Origin: Skeletonema tropicum
Lineage: Eukaryota > Bacillariophyta > Thalassiosirophyceae > Thalassiosirales > Thalassiosiraceae
Direction of reading: 5' to 3'
Length of the DNA: 64,000 bases
Assembly (NCBI GenBank): GCA_037178625.1
Contig: JAWZXG010000033.1
Span: 1 to 64,000, forward strand
How positions within the stretch are numbered: the stretch's first letter is position 1; every line of letters starts with the position of its first letter. Of the stretch, positions 34,457-46,582 are shown piece after piece. The position numbers and the translations under genes are program-made. The notes under the pieces were generated by a model. That model worked only from the letters and a program-made list of their open reading frames with translations. It ran no database searches and was not told the origin of the DNA.

Positions 34457-34823
34457 ATGAAGCTCGCTGCTCTTAAGGATGTCTTGGAAGTTCGTGGCCA
34501 GGTGGCTTCTGGAGTTCCTCTTGATTACTTCTTGAGAGAGAACGATGACAGCATCGTGTGCTTATGGCATCGAAGATCTTTGTTCTAAAAAAAGCCCACG
34601 TGGTTCAAAGCGAAGAAAGACGCGTATAGAACGATGTGTTCATGCAGTCCTCCAAGAGAAAGAGCGGCAACAGATGATGGATGTTTCCTCCTCTTGTCCT
34701 CTTACCGATTGGCAAGGGGCAGGATATGATTGCACATGCTTCGTTCTCTGAGACGAGGAATGCTGCAATGAGAGCACGGAAGCTTGGTTGCTTCAACAAG
34801 CGTTTGATCATGGTTTGTCATGA
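34457..34823 (+). pseudogene. ORF2, frame-disrupted (unit 20)
   Basis: An A7 run at 34587-34593 replaces A3. There are also losses near 34561-34567, extra bases near 34604 and 34616, and a lost T near 34789. Derived from a Val-Val copy (GTGGTTC). Confidence 0.5.
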
Positions 34824-34859
34824 GCGTGTGATGTGATATTGAATTGATGAGATCTGATG

Positions 34860-34880
34860 AAAAAAAAAAAAAAAAAAAAA
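34860..34880 (+). repeat. 21-bp poly-A run downstream of ORF2 (unit 20/21 junction)
   Basis: Other units have two A here (GATGAAGAAATG). The run sits 37 bp after the ORF2 stop and is unique in the window. Confidence 0.9.
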
Positions 34881-35446
34881 GAAATGTCGAACGATGTAAC
34901 AAGAGAAAACAACTAGATGATTATAAATACTCCCAAGAAAGTGAAAGTACAGAGTGTGGTCTTATAAGTATTGGCCATCTCTTTGGAAAGTCTTTATTAT
35001 CTTATTCAAAGGGCAGTTGTCTAGCAACGAGCGCAACTCAACTCTTGCACTGATGCCTTTCTAAGTTAGTTTGCATCATCGAGGGCTAGCTCCCCTCTTC
35101 AATCTCTCAAGGTTGTTGCTTACCATGCATCACAATAATAATAAATTCTACGGTTGCCCTGCCCTTTAATTCTCTCCTTCATCCTTCATGCTGATAGTTG
35201 GCGCAGGTGGGCAACTTGCAACTTCCCGCCAGATGTGCTCTCATCACTCATCACCACTTTTGAAAAATTGTACAATAACCTCCATGTCGACGCACTTGCT
35301 ACAGCATACAGCTCAATATTCAATATCCATTCTCTAACATCATTATCAGTGTTGATACATAATTTACAGCACACTCCGCCTAAAAAACGACACCACAATA
35401 TAAGTAGTAATTATTTGAAAATAATAGGAGTACTATCTAATTTTCA

Positions 35447-36119
35447 ATGTCCAACCATAATATTATCATATCCACATCCCGACAAACATCCGACCGTCGC
35501 CGCCACGACGAAACATCCCACATCACCAGCAGCAATACTCTCACCCCCAGTCGAATTCAAGGTCTGGGATGGGTTAAAAGTGTGACAGGCCTCCCAGGAA
35601 TTCGCCGCACCGTCTACGATGGTGCACTGCGTGTCAATTCGGATGCGTATGATGTGCTCTCCTGTGCTGTGAGGGATGTGTTTGACAATACATGTCACTC
35701 TGCTATTCATGCTGTCGTGAACGTGAATAACAATAATAGAAGTAGCGTTGTTGACGATGATATGGCGGCAGTAGTAATAATGATAATGATAGCAACATGA
35801 ATATTAATATTTCACTCCAAGCCAAACCAGAATGGCGAGACACTTTCCACACTCAACGCCCTCCTCCGTCCATCCATCAATTCGTTCGCCCATGATCAAT
35901 TCCACATGCCTCAACAAAAAAGAAGCAGAGGCGGGGAGCACATTATCAGTTACAGAATTGCGTAATGCAACAGTTGTGACACATCATCCGAGAATTGTAA
36001 ATGAGGCGACTGGTGAGCGGGCAATGTGTGCTGTGGAGAGTGAGGTGACGAGGGCGCGGAATTTGGAGGTGGCTGTGTTGGATGCTGGATTGATGGATGA
36101 GGAGGAGGTCCTTCTCTAG
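35447..36119 (+). pseudogene. ORF1, frame-disrupted with 24-bp insertion (unit 21)
   Basis: A unique in-frame insertion (35561-35584) adds eight residues near codon 39. A lost A near 35761 ends the frame at 35800. The C-terminal part from 35832 carries several compensating indels. Confidence 0.5.
35561..35584 (+). other. Unique 24-bp insertion inside ORF1 of unit 21
   Basis: It lies between TCGAATTCAA and ACAGGCCTCC, which are adjacent in the other units. It starts GGTCTGGGATGGG and ends AAAAGTGTG. The sequence is not found elsewhere in the monomer, so it is not a simple duplication. Its length is a multiple of three. Confidence 0.85.
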
Positions 36120-36146
36120 CTGGAGCTGCAAGATCTGTTCGCATTG

Positions 36147-36168
36147 TTTTTTTTTTTTTTTTTTTTTT
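36147..36168 (+). repeat. 22-bp poly-T run inserted after ORF1 (unit 21)
   Basis: Same site, same 22-T length and same trailing A as the run at 17010-17031, 19,137 bp upstream. Confidence 0.9.
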
Positions 36169-36270
36169 ACTGCAACATCGCCGATTTGTTTCGTCACTAA
36201 GCACGAAGACAGGGAAGACGTTTGATCGTCAAGATCTCTCTGGTACAGTCATGCAGCAGACCTAAAGCTC

Positions 36271-36636
36271 ATGAAGCTCGCTGCTCTTAAGGATGTCTTG
36301 GAAGTTCGTGGCCAGGTGGCTTCTGGAGTTCCTCTTGATTACTTCTTGAGAGAGAACGATGACAGCATCGTGTGCATTATGGGCATCGAAGATCTTTGTT
36401 CTAAAGCCCACGTGGTCAAAGCGAAGAAGACGCGTATAGAACGATGTTGTTCATGCAGTCCTCCAAGAGAAAGAGCGGCAACAGATGATGGATGTTTCCT
36501 CCTCTGTCCTCTTACCGATTGGCAGGGGCAGGATTATGATTGCACATGCTTCGTTCTCTGAGACGAGGAATGCTGCAATGAGAGCACGGAAGCTTGGTTT
36601 GCTTCAACAAGCGTTTGATCATGGTTTTTGTCATGA
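36271..36636 (+). pseudogene. ORF2, frame-disrupted (unit 21)
   Basis: An extra T in GATGTTGTTC (about 36448), loss of T in CCTCTGTCC (about 36506), an extra T near 36535, and extra TT near the C-terminus. A substitution C-to-A at 36376 would change a Leu to Ile. Val-Val form. Confidence 0.5.
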
Positions 36637-37244
36637 GCGTGTGATGTGATATTGAATTGATGAGATCTGATGAAGAAATGTCGAACGATGTACAAGAGAA
36701 AACAACTAGATGATTATAAATACTCCCAAGAAAGTGAAAGTACAGAGTGTGGTCTTATAAGTATTGGCCATCTCTTTGGAAAGTCTTTATTATCTTATTC
36801 AAAGGCAGTTGTCTAGCAACGAGCGCAACTCCAACTCTTCTTGCACTGATGCCTTTTCTAAGTTAGTTTGCATCATCGAGGGCTAGCTCCCCTCTTCATC
36901 TCTCAAGGTTGTTGCTTACCATGCATCACAATAATAATAAATTCCTACGGTTGCCCTGCCCTTTAATTCTCTCCCTTCAATCCTTCATGCTGATAGTTGG
37001 CGCAGGTGGGCAACTTGCAACTTCCCGCCAGATGTGCTCTCATCACTCATCACCACTTTTGAAAAATTGTACAATAACCTCCATGTCGACGCACTTGCTA
37101 CAGCATACAGCCTCAATATTCAATATCCATTCTCTAACATCATTATCAGTGTTGATACATAATTTACAGCACACACTCCGCTAAAAAACGACACCACAAT
37201 ATAGTAATTATTTGAAAAATAATAGGAGTACTATCTAATTTTCA

Positions 37245-37894
37245 ATGTCCAACCAATAATATTATCATATCCACATCCCGACAAACATCCGACCGTCGCC
37301 GCCACGACGAAACATCCACATCCACCAGCAGCAATACTCTCAACCCCCGTCGAATTCAAACAGGCCTCCCAGGAATTCGCCGCACCGTCTACGATGGTGC
37401 ACTGCGTGTCAATTCGGATGCGTATGATGTGCTCTCCTGTGCTGTGAGGGATGTGTTTGACAATACATGTCACTCTGCTATTCATGCTGTCGTGAACGTG
37501 AATAACAATAATAGAAGTAGCGTTGTTGACGATGATAATGGCGGCAGTAGTAATAATGATAATGATAGCAACATGAATATTAAATATTTCACTCCAAGCC
37601 AAACCAGAATGGCGAAGACACTTTCCACTCAACGCCCTCCTCCGTCCATCCATCAATTCGTTCGCCCATGATCAATTCCACATGCCTCAACAAAAAAAGA
37701 AGCAGAGGCGGAGCACATTATCAGTTACAGAATTGCGTAATGCAACAGTTGTGACACATCATCCGAGAATTGTAAATGAGGCGACTGGTGAGCGGGCAAT
37801 GTGTGCTGTGGAGAGTGAGGTGACGAGGGCGCGGAATTTGGAGGTGGCTGTGTTGGATGCTGGATTGATGGATGAGGAGGAGGTCCTTCTCTAG
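37245..37894 (+). pseudogene. ORF1, frame-disrupted (unit 22)
   Basis: An extra A just after the start (CCAATAAT, about 37255) and another in TTAAATATT (about 37582). The middle and the C-terminal third (37682-37894) are normal. Confidence 0.5.
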
Positions 37895-38021
37895 CTGGAG
37901 CTGCAAGATCTGTTCGCATTGCTGCAACATCGCCGATTTGTTTCGTCACTAAGCACGAAGACAGGGAAGACGTTGATCGTCAAGATCTCTCTGGTACAGT
38001 CATGCAGCAGACCTAAAGCTC

Positions 38022-38384
38022 ATGAAGCTCGCTGCTCTTAAGGATGTCTTGGAAGTTCGTGGCCAGGTGGCTTCTGGAGTTCCTCTTGATTACTTCTTGA
38101 GAGAGAACGATGACAGCATCGTGTGCCTTATGGGCATCGAAGATCTTTGTTCTAAAGCCCACGTGGTCAAAGCGAAGAAGACGCGTATAGAACGATGTGT
38201 TCATGCAGTCCTCCAAGAGAAAGAGCGGCAACAGATGATGGATGTTTCCTCCTCTTGTCCTCTTACCGATTGGCAGGGGCAGGATATGATTGCACATGCT
38301 TCGTTCTCTGAGACGAGGAATGCTGCAATGAGAGCACGGAAGCTTGGTTTGCTTCAACAAGCGTTTGATCATGGTTTGTCATGA
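38022..38384 (+). CDS. ORF2, intact 120 aa (unit 22)
   Basis: Val-Val form, within an unbroken Val-Val run covering units 20-31. Confidence 0.55.
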   Translation: MKLAALKDVLEVRGQVASGVPLDYFLRENDDSIVCLMGIEDLCSKAHVVKAKKTRIERCVHAVLQEKERQQMMDVSSSCPLTDWQGQDMIAHASFSETRNAAMRARKLGLLQQAFDHGLS

Positions 38385-38982
38385 GCGTGTGATGTGATAT
38401 TGAATTGATGAGATCTGATGAAGAAATGTCGAACGATGTAACAAGAGAAAACAACTAGATGATTATAAATACTCCCAAGAAAGTGAAAGTACAGAGTGTG
38501 GTCTTATAAGTATTGGCCATCTCTTTGGAAAGTCTTTATTATCTTATTCAAAGGGCAGTTGTCTAGCAACGAGCGCAACTCCAACTCTTGCACTGATGCC
38601 TTTCTAAGTTAGTTTGCATCATCGAGGGCTAGCTCCCCTCTTCATCTCTCAAGGTTGTTGCTTACCATGCATCACAATAATAATAAATTCTACGGTTGCC
38701 CTGCCCTTTAATTCTCTCCTTCATGCTGATAGTTGGCGCAGGTGGGCAACTTGCAACTTCCCGCCAGATGTGCTCTCATCACTCATCACCACTTTTGAAA
38801 AATTGTACAATAACCTCCATGTCGACGCACTTGCTACAGCATACAGCCTCAATATTCAATATCCATTCTCTAACATCATTATCAGTGTTGATACATAATT
38901 TACAGCACACTCCGCTAAAAAACGACACCACAATATAAGTAAGTAATTATTTGAAAATAATAGGAGTACTATCTAATTTTCA

Positions 38983-39630
38983 ATGTCCAACCATAATATT
39001 ATCATATCCACATCCCGACAAACATCCGACCGTCGCCGCCACGACGAAACATCCACATCCACCAGCAGCAATACTCTCAACCCCCGTCGAATTCAAACAG
39101 GCCTCCCAGGAATTCGCCGCACCGTCTACGATGGTGCACTGCGTGTCAATTCGGATGCGTATGATGTGCTCTCCTGTGCTGTGAGGGATGTGTTTGACAA
39201 TACATGTCACTCTGCTATTCATGCTGTCGTGAACGTGAATAACAATAATAGAAGTAGCGTTGTTGACGATGATAATGGCGGCAGTAGTAATAATGATAAT
39301 GATAGCAACATGAATATTAATATTTCACTCCAAGCCAAACCAGAATGGCGAAGACACTTTCCACTCAACGCCCTCCTCCGTCCATCCATCAATTCGTTCG
39401 CCCATGATCAATTCCACATGCCTCAACAAAAAAAGAAGCAGAGGCGGAGCACATTATCAGTTACAGAATTGCGTAATGCAACAGTTGTGACACATCATCC
39501 GAGAATTGTAAATGAGGCGACTGGTGAGCGGGCAATGTGTGCTGTGGAGAGTGAGGTGACGAGGGCGCGGAATTTGGAGGTGGCTGTGTTGGATGCTGGA
39601 TTGATGGATGAGGAGGAGGTCCTTCTCTAG
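38983..39630 (+). CDS. ORF1, intact 215 aa (unit 23)
   Basis: First of the well-preserved block of units 23-26. The leader has a private TAAGTAAGTAATT form. Confidence 0.45.
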   Translation: MSNHNIIISTSRQTSDRRRHDETSTSTSSNTLNPRRIQTGLPGIRRTVYDGALRVNSDAYDVLSCAVRDVFDNTCHSAIHAVVNVNNNNRSSVVDDDNGGSSNNDNDSNMNINISLQAKPEWRRHFPLNALLRPSINSFAHDQFHMPQQKKKQRRSTLSVTELRNATVVTHHPRIVNEATGERAMCAVESEVTRARNLEVAVLDAGLMDEEEVLL

Positions 39631-39757
39631 CTGGAGCTGCAAGATCTGTTCGCATTGCTGCAACATCGCCGATTTGTTTCGTCACTAAGCACGAAGACAG
39701 GGAAGACGTTGATCGTCAAGATCTCTCTGGTACAGTCATGCAGCAGACCTAAAGCTC

Positions 39758-40120
39758 ATGAAGCTCGCTGCTCTTAAGGATGTCTTGGAAGTTCGTGGCC
39801 AGGTGGCTTCTGGAGTTCCTCTTGATTACTTCTTGAGAGAGAACGATGACAGCATCGTGTGCCTTATGGGCATCGAAGATCTTTGTTCTAAAGCCCACGT
39901 GGTCAAAGCGAAGAAGACGCGTATAGAACGATGTGTTCATGCAGTCCTCCAAGAGAAAGAGCGGCAACAGATGATGGATGTTTCCTCCTCTTGTCCTCTT
40001 ACCGATTGGCAGGGGCAGGATATGATTGCACATGCTTCGTTCTCTGAGACGAGGAATGCTGCAATGAGAGCACGGAAGCTTGGTTTGCTTCAACAAGCGT
40101 TTGATCATGGTTTGTCATGA
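39758..40120 (+). CDS. ORF2, intact 120 aa (unit 23)
   Basis: Val-Val form. Confidence 0.55.
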   Translation: MKLAALKDVLEVRGQVASGVPLDYFLRENDDSIVCLMGIEDLCSKAHVVKAKKTRIERCVHAVLQEKERQQMMDVSSSCPLTDWQGQDMIAHASFSETRNAAMRARKLGLLQQAFDHGLS

Positions 40121-40716
40121 GCGTGTGATGTGATATTGAATTGATGAGATCTGATGAAGAAATGTCGAACGATGTAACAAGAGAAAACAACTAGATGATT
40201 ATAAATACTCCCAAGAAAGTGAAAGTACAGAGTGTGGTCTTATAAGTATTGGCCATCTCTTTGGAAAGTCTTTATTATCTTATTCAAAGGGCAGTTGTCT
40301 AGCAACGAGCGCAACTCCAACTCTTGCACTGATGCCTTTCTAAGTTAGTTTGCATCATCGAGGGCTAGCTCCCCTCTTCATCTCTCAAGGTTGTTGCTTA
40401 CCATGCATCACAATAATAATAAATTCTACGGTTGCCCTGCCCTTTAATTCTCTCCTTCATGCTGATAGTTGGCGCAGGTGGGCAACTTGCAACTTCCCGC
40501 CAGATGTGCTCTCATCACTCATCACCACTTTTGAAAAATTGTACAATAACCTCCATGTCGACGCACTTGCTACAGCATACAGCCTCAATATTCAATATCC
40601 ATTCTCTAACATCATTATCAGTGTTGATACATAATTTACAGCACACTCCGCTAAAAAACGACACCACAATATAAGTAGTATTATTTGAAAATAATAGGAG
40701 TACTATCTAATTTTCA

Positions 40717-41364
40717 ATGTCCAACCATAATATTATCATATCCACATCCCGACAAACATCCGACCGTCGCCGCCACGACGAAACATCCACATCCACCAGC
40801 AGCAATACTCTCAACCCCCGTCGAATTCAAACAGGCCTCCCAGGAATTCGCCGCACCGTCTACGATGGTGCACTGCGTGTCAATTCGGATGCGTATGATG
40901 TGCTCTCCTGTGCTGTGAGGGATGTGTTTGACAATACATGTCACTCTGCTATTCATGCTGTCGTGAACGTGAATAACAATAATAGAAGTAGCGTTGTTGA
41001 CGATGATAATGGCGGCAGTAGTAATAATGATAATGATAGCAACATGAATATTAATATTTCACTCCAAGCCAAACCAGAATGGCGAAGACACTTTCCACTC
41101 AACGCCCTCCTCCGTCCATCCATCAATTCGTTCGCCCATGATCAATTCCACATGCCTCAACAAAAAAAGAAGCAGAGGCGGAGCACATTATCAGTTACAG
41201 AATTGCGTAATGCAACAGTTGTGACACATCATCCGAGAATTGTAAATGAGGCGACTGGTGAGCGGGCAATGTGTGCTGTGGAGAGTGAGGTGACGAGGGC
41301 GCGGAATTTGGAGGTGGCTGTGTTGGATGCTGGATTGATGGATGAGGAGGAGGTCCTTCTCTAG
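40717..41364 (+). CDS. ORF1, intact 215 aa (unit 24)
   Basis: The leader carries the AGTAGTATTATT variant shared only with units 7 and 36. Confidence 0.45.
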   Translation: MSNHNIIISTSRQTSDRRRHDETSTSTSSNTLNPRRIQTGLPGIRRTVYDGALRVNSDAYDVLSCAVRDVFDNTCHSAIHAVVNVNNNNRSSVVDDDNGGSSNNDNDSNMNINISLQAKPEWRRHFPLNALLRPSINSFAHDQFHMPQQKKKQRRSTLSVTELRNATVVTHHPRIVNEATGERAMCAVESEVTRARNLEVAVLDAGLMDEEEVLL

Positions 41365-41491
41365 CTGGAGCTGCAAGATCTGTTCGCATTGCTGCAACAT
41401 CGCCGATTTGTTTCGTCACTAAGCACGAAGACAGGGAAGACGTTGATCGTCAAGATCTCTCTGGTACAGTCATGCAGCAGACCTAAAGCTC

Positions 41492-41854
41492 ATGAAGCTC
41501 GCTGCTCTTAAGGATGTCTTGGAAGTTCGTGGCCAGGTGGCTTCTGGAGTTCCTCTTGATTACTTCTTGAGAGAGAACGATGACAGCATCGTGTGCCTTA
41601 TGGGCATCGAAGATCTTTGTTCTAAAGCCCACGTGGTCAAAGCGAAGAAGACGCGTATAGAACGATGTGTTCATGCAGTCCTCCAAGAGAAAGAGCGGCA
41701 ACAGATGATGGATGTTTCCTCCTCTTGTCCTCTTACCGATTGGCAGGGGCAGGATATGATTGCACATGCTTCGTTCTCTGAGACGAGGAATGCTGCAATG
41801 AGAGCACGGAAGCTTGGTTTGCTTCAACAAGCGTTTGATCATGGTTTGTCATGA
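41492..41854 (+). CDS. ORF2, intact 120 aa (unit 24)
   Basis: Val-Val form. Confidence 0.55.
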   Translation: MKLAALKDVLEVRGQVASGVPLDYFLRENDDSIVCLMGIEDLCSKAHVVKAKKTRIERCVHAVLQEKERQQMMDVSSSCPLTDWQGQDMIAHASFSETRNAAMRARKLGLLQQAFDHGLS

Positions 41855-42457
41855 GCGTGTGATGTGATATTGAATTGATGAGATCTGATGAAGAAATGTC
41901 GAACGATGTAACAAGAGAAAACAACTAGATGATTATAAATACTCCCAAGAAAGTGAAAGTACAGAGTGTGGTCTTATAAGTATTGGCCATCTCTTTGGAA
42001 AGTCTTTATTATCTTATTCAAAGGGCAGTTGTCTAGCAACGAGCGCAACTCCAACTCTTGCACTGATGCCTTTCTAAGTTAGTTTGCATCATCGAGGGCT
42101 AGCTCCCCTCTTCATCTCTCAAGGTTGTTGCTTACCATGCATCACAATAATAATAAATTCTACGGTTGCCCTGCCCTTTAATTCTCTCCTTCATCTTCAT
42201 GCTGATAGTTGGCGCAGGTGGGCAACTTGCAACTTCCCGCCAGATGTGCTCTCATCACTCATCACCACTTTTGAAAAATTGTACAATAACCTCCATGTCG
42301 ACGCACTTGCTACAGCATACAGCCTCAATATTCAATATCCATTCTCTAACATCATTATCAGTGTTGATACATAATTTACAGCACACTCCGCTAAAAAACG
42401 ACACCACAATATAAGTAGTAATTATTTGAAAATAATAGGAGTACTATCTAATTTTCA

Positions 42458-43105
42458 ATGTCCAACCATAATATTATCATATCCACATCCCGACAAACAT
42501 CCGACCGTCGCCGCCACGACGAAACATCCACATCCACCAGCAGCAATACTCTCAACCCCCGTCGAATTCAAACAGGCCTCCCAGGAATTCGCCGCACCGT
42601 CTACGATGGTGCACTGCGTGTCAATTCGGATGCGTATGATGTGCTCTCCTGTGCTGTGAGGGATGTGTTTGACAATACATGTCACTCTGCTATTCATGCT
42701 GTCGTGAACGTGAATAACAATAATAGAAGTAGCGTTGTTGACGATGATAATGGCGGCAGTAGTAATAATGATAATGATAGCAACATGAATATTAATATTT
42801 CACTCCAAGCCAAACCAGAATGGCGAAGACACTTTCCACTCAACGCCCTCCTCCGTCCATCCATCAATTCGTTCGCCCATGATCAATTCCACATGCCTCA
42901 ACAAAAAAAGAAGCAGAGGCGGAGCACATTATCAGTTACAGAATTGCGTAATGCAACAGTTGTGACACATCATCCGAGAATTGTAAATGAGGCGACTGGT
43001 GAGCGGGCAATGTGTGCTGTGGAGAGTGAGGTGACGAGGGCGCGGAATTTGGAGGTGGCTGTGTTGGATGCTGGATTGATGGATGAGGAGGAGGTCCTTC
43101 TCTAG
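42458..43105 (+). CDS. ORF1, intact 215 aa (unit 25)
   Basis: The leader has a 6-bp version (CTTCAT) of the CCTTCAT duplication. Confidence 0.45.
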   Translation: MSNHNIIISTSRQTSDRRRHDETSTSTSSNTLNPRRIQTGLPGIRRTVYDGALRVNSDAYDVLSCAVRDVFDNTCHSAIHAVVNVNNNNRSSVVDDDNGGSSNNDNDSNMNINISLQAKPEWRRHFPLNALLRPSINSFAHDQFHMPQQKKKQRRSTLSVTELRNATVVTHHPRIVNEATGERAMCAVESEVTRARNLEVAVLDAGLMDEEEVLL

Positions 43106-43232
43106 CTGGAGCTGCAAGATCTGTTCGCATTGCTGCAACATCGCCGATTTGTTTCGTCACTAAGCACGAAGACAGGGAAGACGTTGATCGTCAAGATCTC
43201 TCTGGTACAGTCATGCAGCAGACCTAAAGCTC

Positions 43233-43595
43233 ATGAAGCTCGCTGCTCTTAAGGATGTCTTGGAAGTTCGTGGCCAGGTGGCTTCTGGAGTTCCTCTTGA
43301 TTACTTCTTGAGAGAGAACGATGACAGCATCGTGTGCCTTATGGGCATCGAAGATCTTTGTTCTAAAGCCCACGTGGTCAAAGCGAAGAAGACGCGTATA
43401 GAACGATGTGTTCATGCAGTCCTCCAAGAGAAAGAGCGGCAACAGATGATGGATGTTTCCTCCTCTTGTCCTCTTACCGATTGGCAGGGGCAGGATATGA
43501 TTGCACATGCTTCGTTCTCTGAGACGAGGAATGCTGCAATGAGAGCACGGAAGCTTGGTTTGCTTCAACAAGCGTTTGATCATGGTTTGTCATGA
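43233..43595 (+). CDS. ORF2, intact 120 aa (unit 25)
   Basis: Val-Val form. Confidence 0.55.
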   Translation: MKLAALKDVLEVRGQVASGVPLDYFLRENDDSIVCLMGIEDLCSKAHVVKAKKTRIERCVHAVLQEKERQQMMDVSSSCPLTDWQGQDMIAHASFSETRNAAMRARKLGLLQQAFDHGLS

Positions 43596-44189
43596 GCGTG
43601 TGATGTGATATTGAATTGATGAGATCTGATGAAGAAATGTCGAACGATGTAACAAGAGAAAACAACTAGATGATTATAAATACTCCCAAGAAAGTGAAAG
43701 TACAGAGTGTGGTCTTATAAGTATTGGCCATCTCTTTGGAAAGTCTTTATTATCTTATTCAAAGGGCAGTTGTCTAGCAACGAGCGCAACTCCAACTCTT
43801 GCACTGATGCCTTTCTAAGTTAGTTTGCATCATCGAGGGCTAGCTCCCCTCTTCATCTCTCAAGGTTGTTGCTTACCATGCATCACAATAATAATAAATT
43901 CTACGGTTGCCCTGCCCTTTAATTCTCTCCTTCATGCTGATAGTTGGCGCAGGTGGGCAACTTGCAACTTCCCGCCAGATGTGCTCTCATCACTCATCAC
44001 CACTTTTGAAAAATTGTACAATAACCTCCATGTCGACGCACTTGCTACAGCATACAGCCTCAATATTCAATATCCATTCTCTAACATCATTATCAGTGTT
44101 GATACATAATTTACAGCACACTCCGCTAAAAAACGACACCACAATATAAGTAATTATTTGAAAATAATAGGAGTACTATCTAATTTTCA

Positions 44190-44837
44190 ATGTCCAACCA
44201 TAATATTATCATATCCACATCCCGACAAACATCCGACCGTCGCCGCCACGACGAAACATCCACATCCACCAGCAGCAATACTCTCAACCCCCGTCGAATT
44301 CAAACAGGCCTCCCAGGAATTCGCCGCACCGTCTACGATGGTGCACTGCGTGTCAATTCGGATGCGTATGATGTGCTCTCCTGTGCTGTGAGGGATGTGT
44401 TTGACAATACATGTCACTCTGCTATTCATGCTGTCGTGAACGTGAATAACAATAATAGAAGTAGCGTTGTTGACGATGATAATGGCGGCAGTAGTAATAA
44501 TGATAATGATAGCAACATGAATATTAATATTTCACTCCAAGCCAAACCAGAATGGCGAAGACACTTTCCACTCAACGCCCTCCTCCGTCCATCCATCAAT
44601 TCGTTCGCCCATGATCAATTCCACATGCCTCAACAAAAAAAGAAGCAGAGGCGGAGCACATTATCAGTTACAGAATTGCGTAATGCAACAGTTGTGACAC
44701 ATCATCCGAGAATTGTAAATGAGGCGACTGGTGAGCGGGCAATGTGTGCTGTGGAGAGTGAGGTGACGAGGGCGCGGAATTTGGAGGTGGCTGTGTTGGA
44801 TGCTGGATTGATGGATGAGGAGGAGGTCCTTCTCTAG
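44190..44837 (+). CDS. ORF1, intact 215 aa (unit 26)
   Basis: Long CATCAT with short TAAGTAATT leader. Confidence 0.45.
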   Translation: MSNHNIIISTSRQTSDRRRHDETSTSTSSNTLNPRRIQTGLPGIRRTVYDGALRVNSDAYDVLSCAVRDVFDNTCHSAIHAVVNVNNNNRSSVVDDDNGGSSNNDNDSNMNINISLQAKPEWRRHFPLNALLRPSINSFAHDQFHMPQQKKKQRRSTLSVTELRNATVVTHHPRIVNEATGERAMCAVESEVTRARNLEVAVLDAGLMDEEEVLL

Positions 44838-44964
44838 CTGGAGCTGCAAGATCTGTTCGCATTGCTGCAACATCGCCGATTTGTTTCGTCACTAAGCACG
44901 AAGACAGGGAAGACGTTGATCGTCAAGATCTCTCTGGTACAGTCATGCAGCAGACCTAAAGCTC

Positions 44965-45327
44965 ATGAAGCTCGCTGCTCTTAAGGATGTCTTGGAAGTT
45001 CGTGGCCAGGTGGCTTCTGGAGTTCCTCTTGATTACTTCTTGAGAGAGAACGATGACAGCATCGTGTGCCTTATGGGCATCGAAGATCTTTGTTCTAAAG
45101 CCCACGTGGTCAAAGCGAAGAAGACGCGTATAGAACGATGTGTTCATGCAGTCCTCCAAGAGAAAGAGCGGCAACAGATGATGGATGTTTCCTCCTCTTG
45201 TCCTCTTACCGATTGGCAGGGGCAGGATATGATTGCACATGCTTCGTTCTCTGAGACGAGGAATGCTGCAATGAGAGCACGGAAGCTTGGTTTGCTTCAA
45301 CAAGCGTTTGATCATGGTTTGTCATGA
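44965..45327 (+). CDS. ORF2, intact 120 aa (unit 26)
   Basis: Val-Val form. Confidence 0.55.
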   Translation: MKLAALKDVLEVRGQVASGVPLDYFLRENDDSIVCLMGIEDLCSKAHVVKAKKTRIERCVHAVLQEKERQQMMDVSSSCPLTDWQGQDMIAHASFSETRNAAMRARKLGLLQQAFDHGLS

Positions 45328-45931
45328 GCGTGTGATGTGATATTGAATTGATGAGATCTGATGAAGAAATGTCGAACGATGTAACAAGAGAAAACAACTA
45401 GATGATTATAAATACTCCCAAGAAAGTGAAAGTACAGAGTGTGGTCTTATAAGTATTGGCCATCTCTTTGGAAAGTCTTTATTATCTTATTCAAAGGGCA
45501 GTTGTCTAGCAACGAGCGCAACTCCAACTCTTGCACTGATGCCTTTCTAAGTTAGTTTGCATCATCGAGGGCTAGCTCCCCTCTTCATCTCTCAAGGTTG
45601 TTGCTTACCATGCATCACAATAATAATAAATTCTACGGTTGCCCTGCCCTTTAATTCTCTCCTTCATCCTTCATGCTGATAGTTGGCGCAGGTGGGCAAC
45701 TTGCAACTTCCCGCCAGATGTGCTCTCATCACTCATCACCACTTTTGAAAAATTGTACAATAACCTCCATGTCGACGCACTTGCTACAGCATACAGCCTC
45801 AATATTCAATATCCATTCTCTAACATCATATCAGTGTTGATACATAATTTACAGCACACACTCCGCTAAAAAACGACACCACAATATAAGTAATAATATT
45901 TGAAAATAATAGGAGTACTATCTAATTTTCA

Positions 45932-46582
45932 ATGTCCAACCATAATATTATCATATCCACATCCCGACAAACATCCGACCGTCGCCGCCACGACGAAACA
46001 TCCACATCCACCAGCAGCAATACTCTCAACCCCCGTCGAATTCAAACAGGCCTCCCAGGAATTCGCCGCACCGTCTACGATGGTGCACTGCGTGTCAATT
46101 CGGATGCGTATGATGTGCTCTCCTGTGCTGTGAGGGATGTGTTTGACAATACATGTCACTCTGCTATTCATGCTGTCGTGAACGTGAATAACAATAATAG
46201 AAGTAGCGTTGTTGACGATGATAATGGCGGCAGTAGTAATAATGATAATGATAGCAACATGAATATTAATATTTCACTCCAAGCCAAACCAGAATGGCGA
46301 AGACACTTTCCACTCAACGCCCTCCTCCGTCCATCCATCAATTCGTTCGCCCATGATCAATTCCACATGCCTCAACAAAAAAAGAAGCAGAGGCGGAGCA
46401 CATTATCAGTTACAGAATTGCGTAATGCAACAGTTTGTGACACATCATCCGAGGAATTGTAAATGAGGCGACTGGTGGAGCGGGCAATGTGTGCTGTGGA
46501 GAGTGAGGTGACGAGGGCGCGGAATTTGGAGGTGGCTGTGTTGGATGCTGGATTGATGGATGAGGAGGAGGTCCTTCTCTAG
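45932..46582 (+). pseudogene. ORF1, C-terminal frameshifts summing to +3 (unit 27)
   Basis: Three single-base gains at about 46434 (T), 46453 (G) and 46478 (G). The frame ends at 46462 after 176 codons. The three gains restore the reading frame for the acidic tail. Confidence 0.5.
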
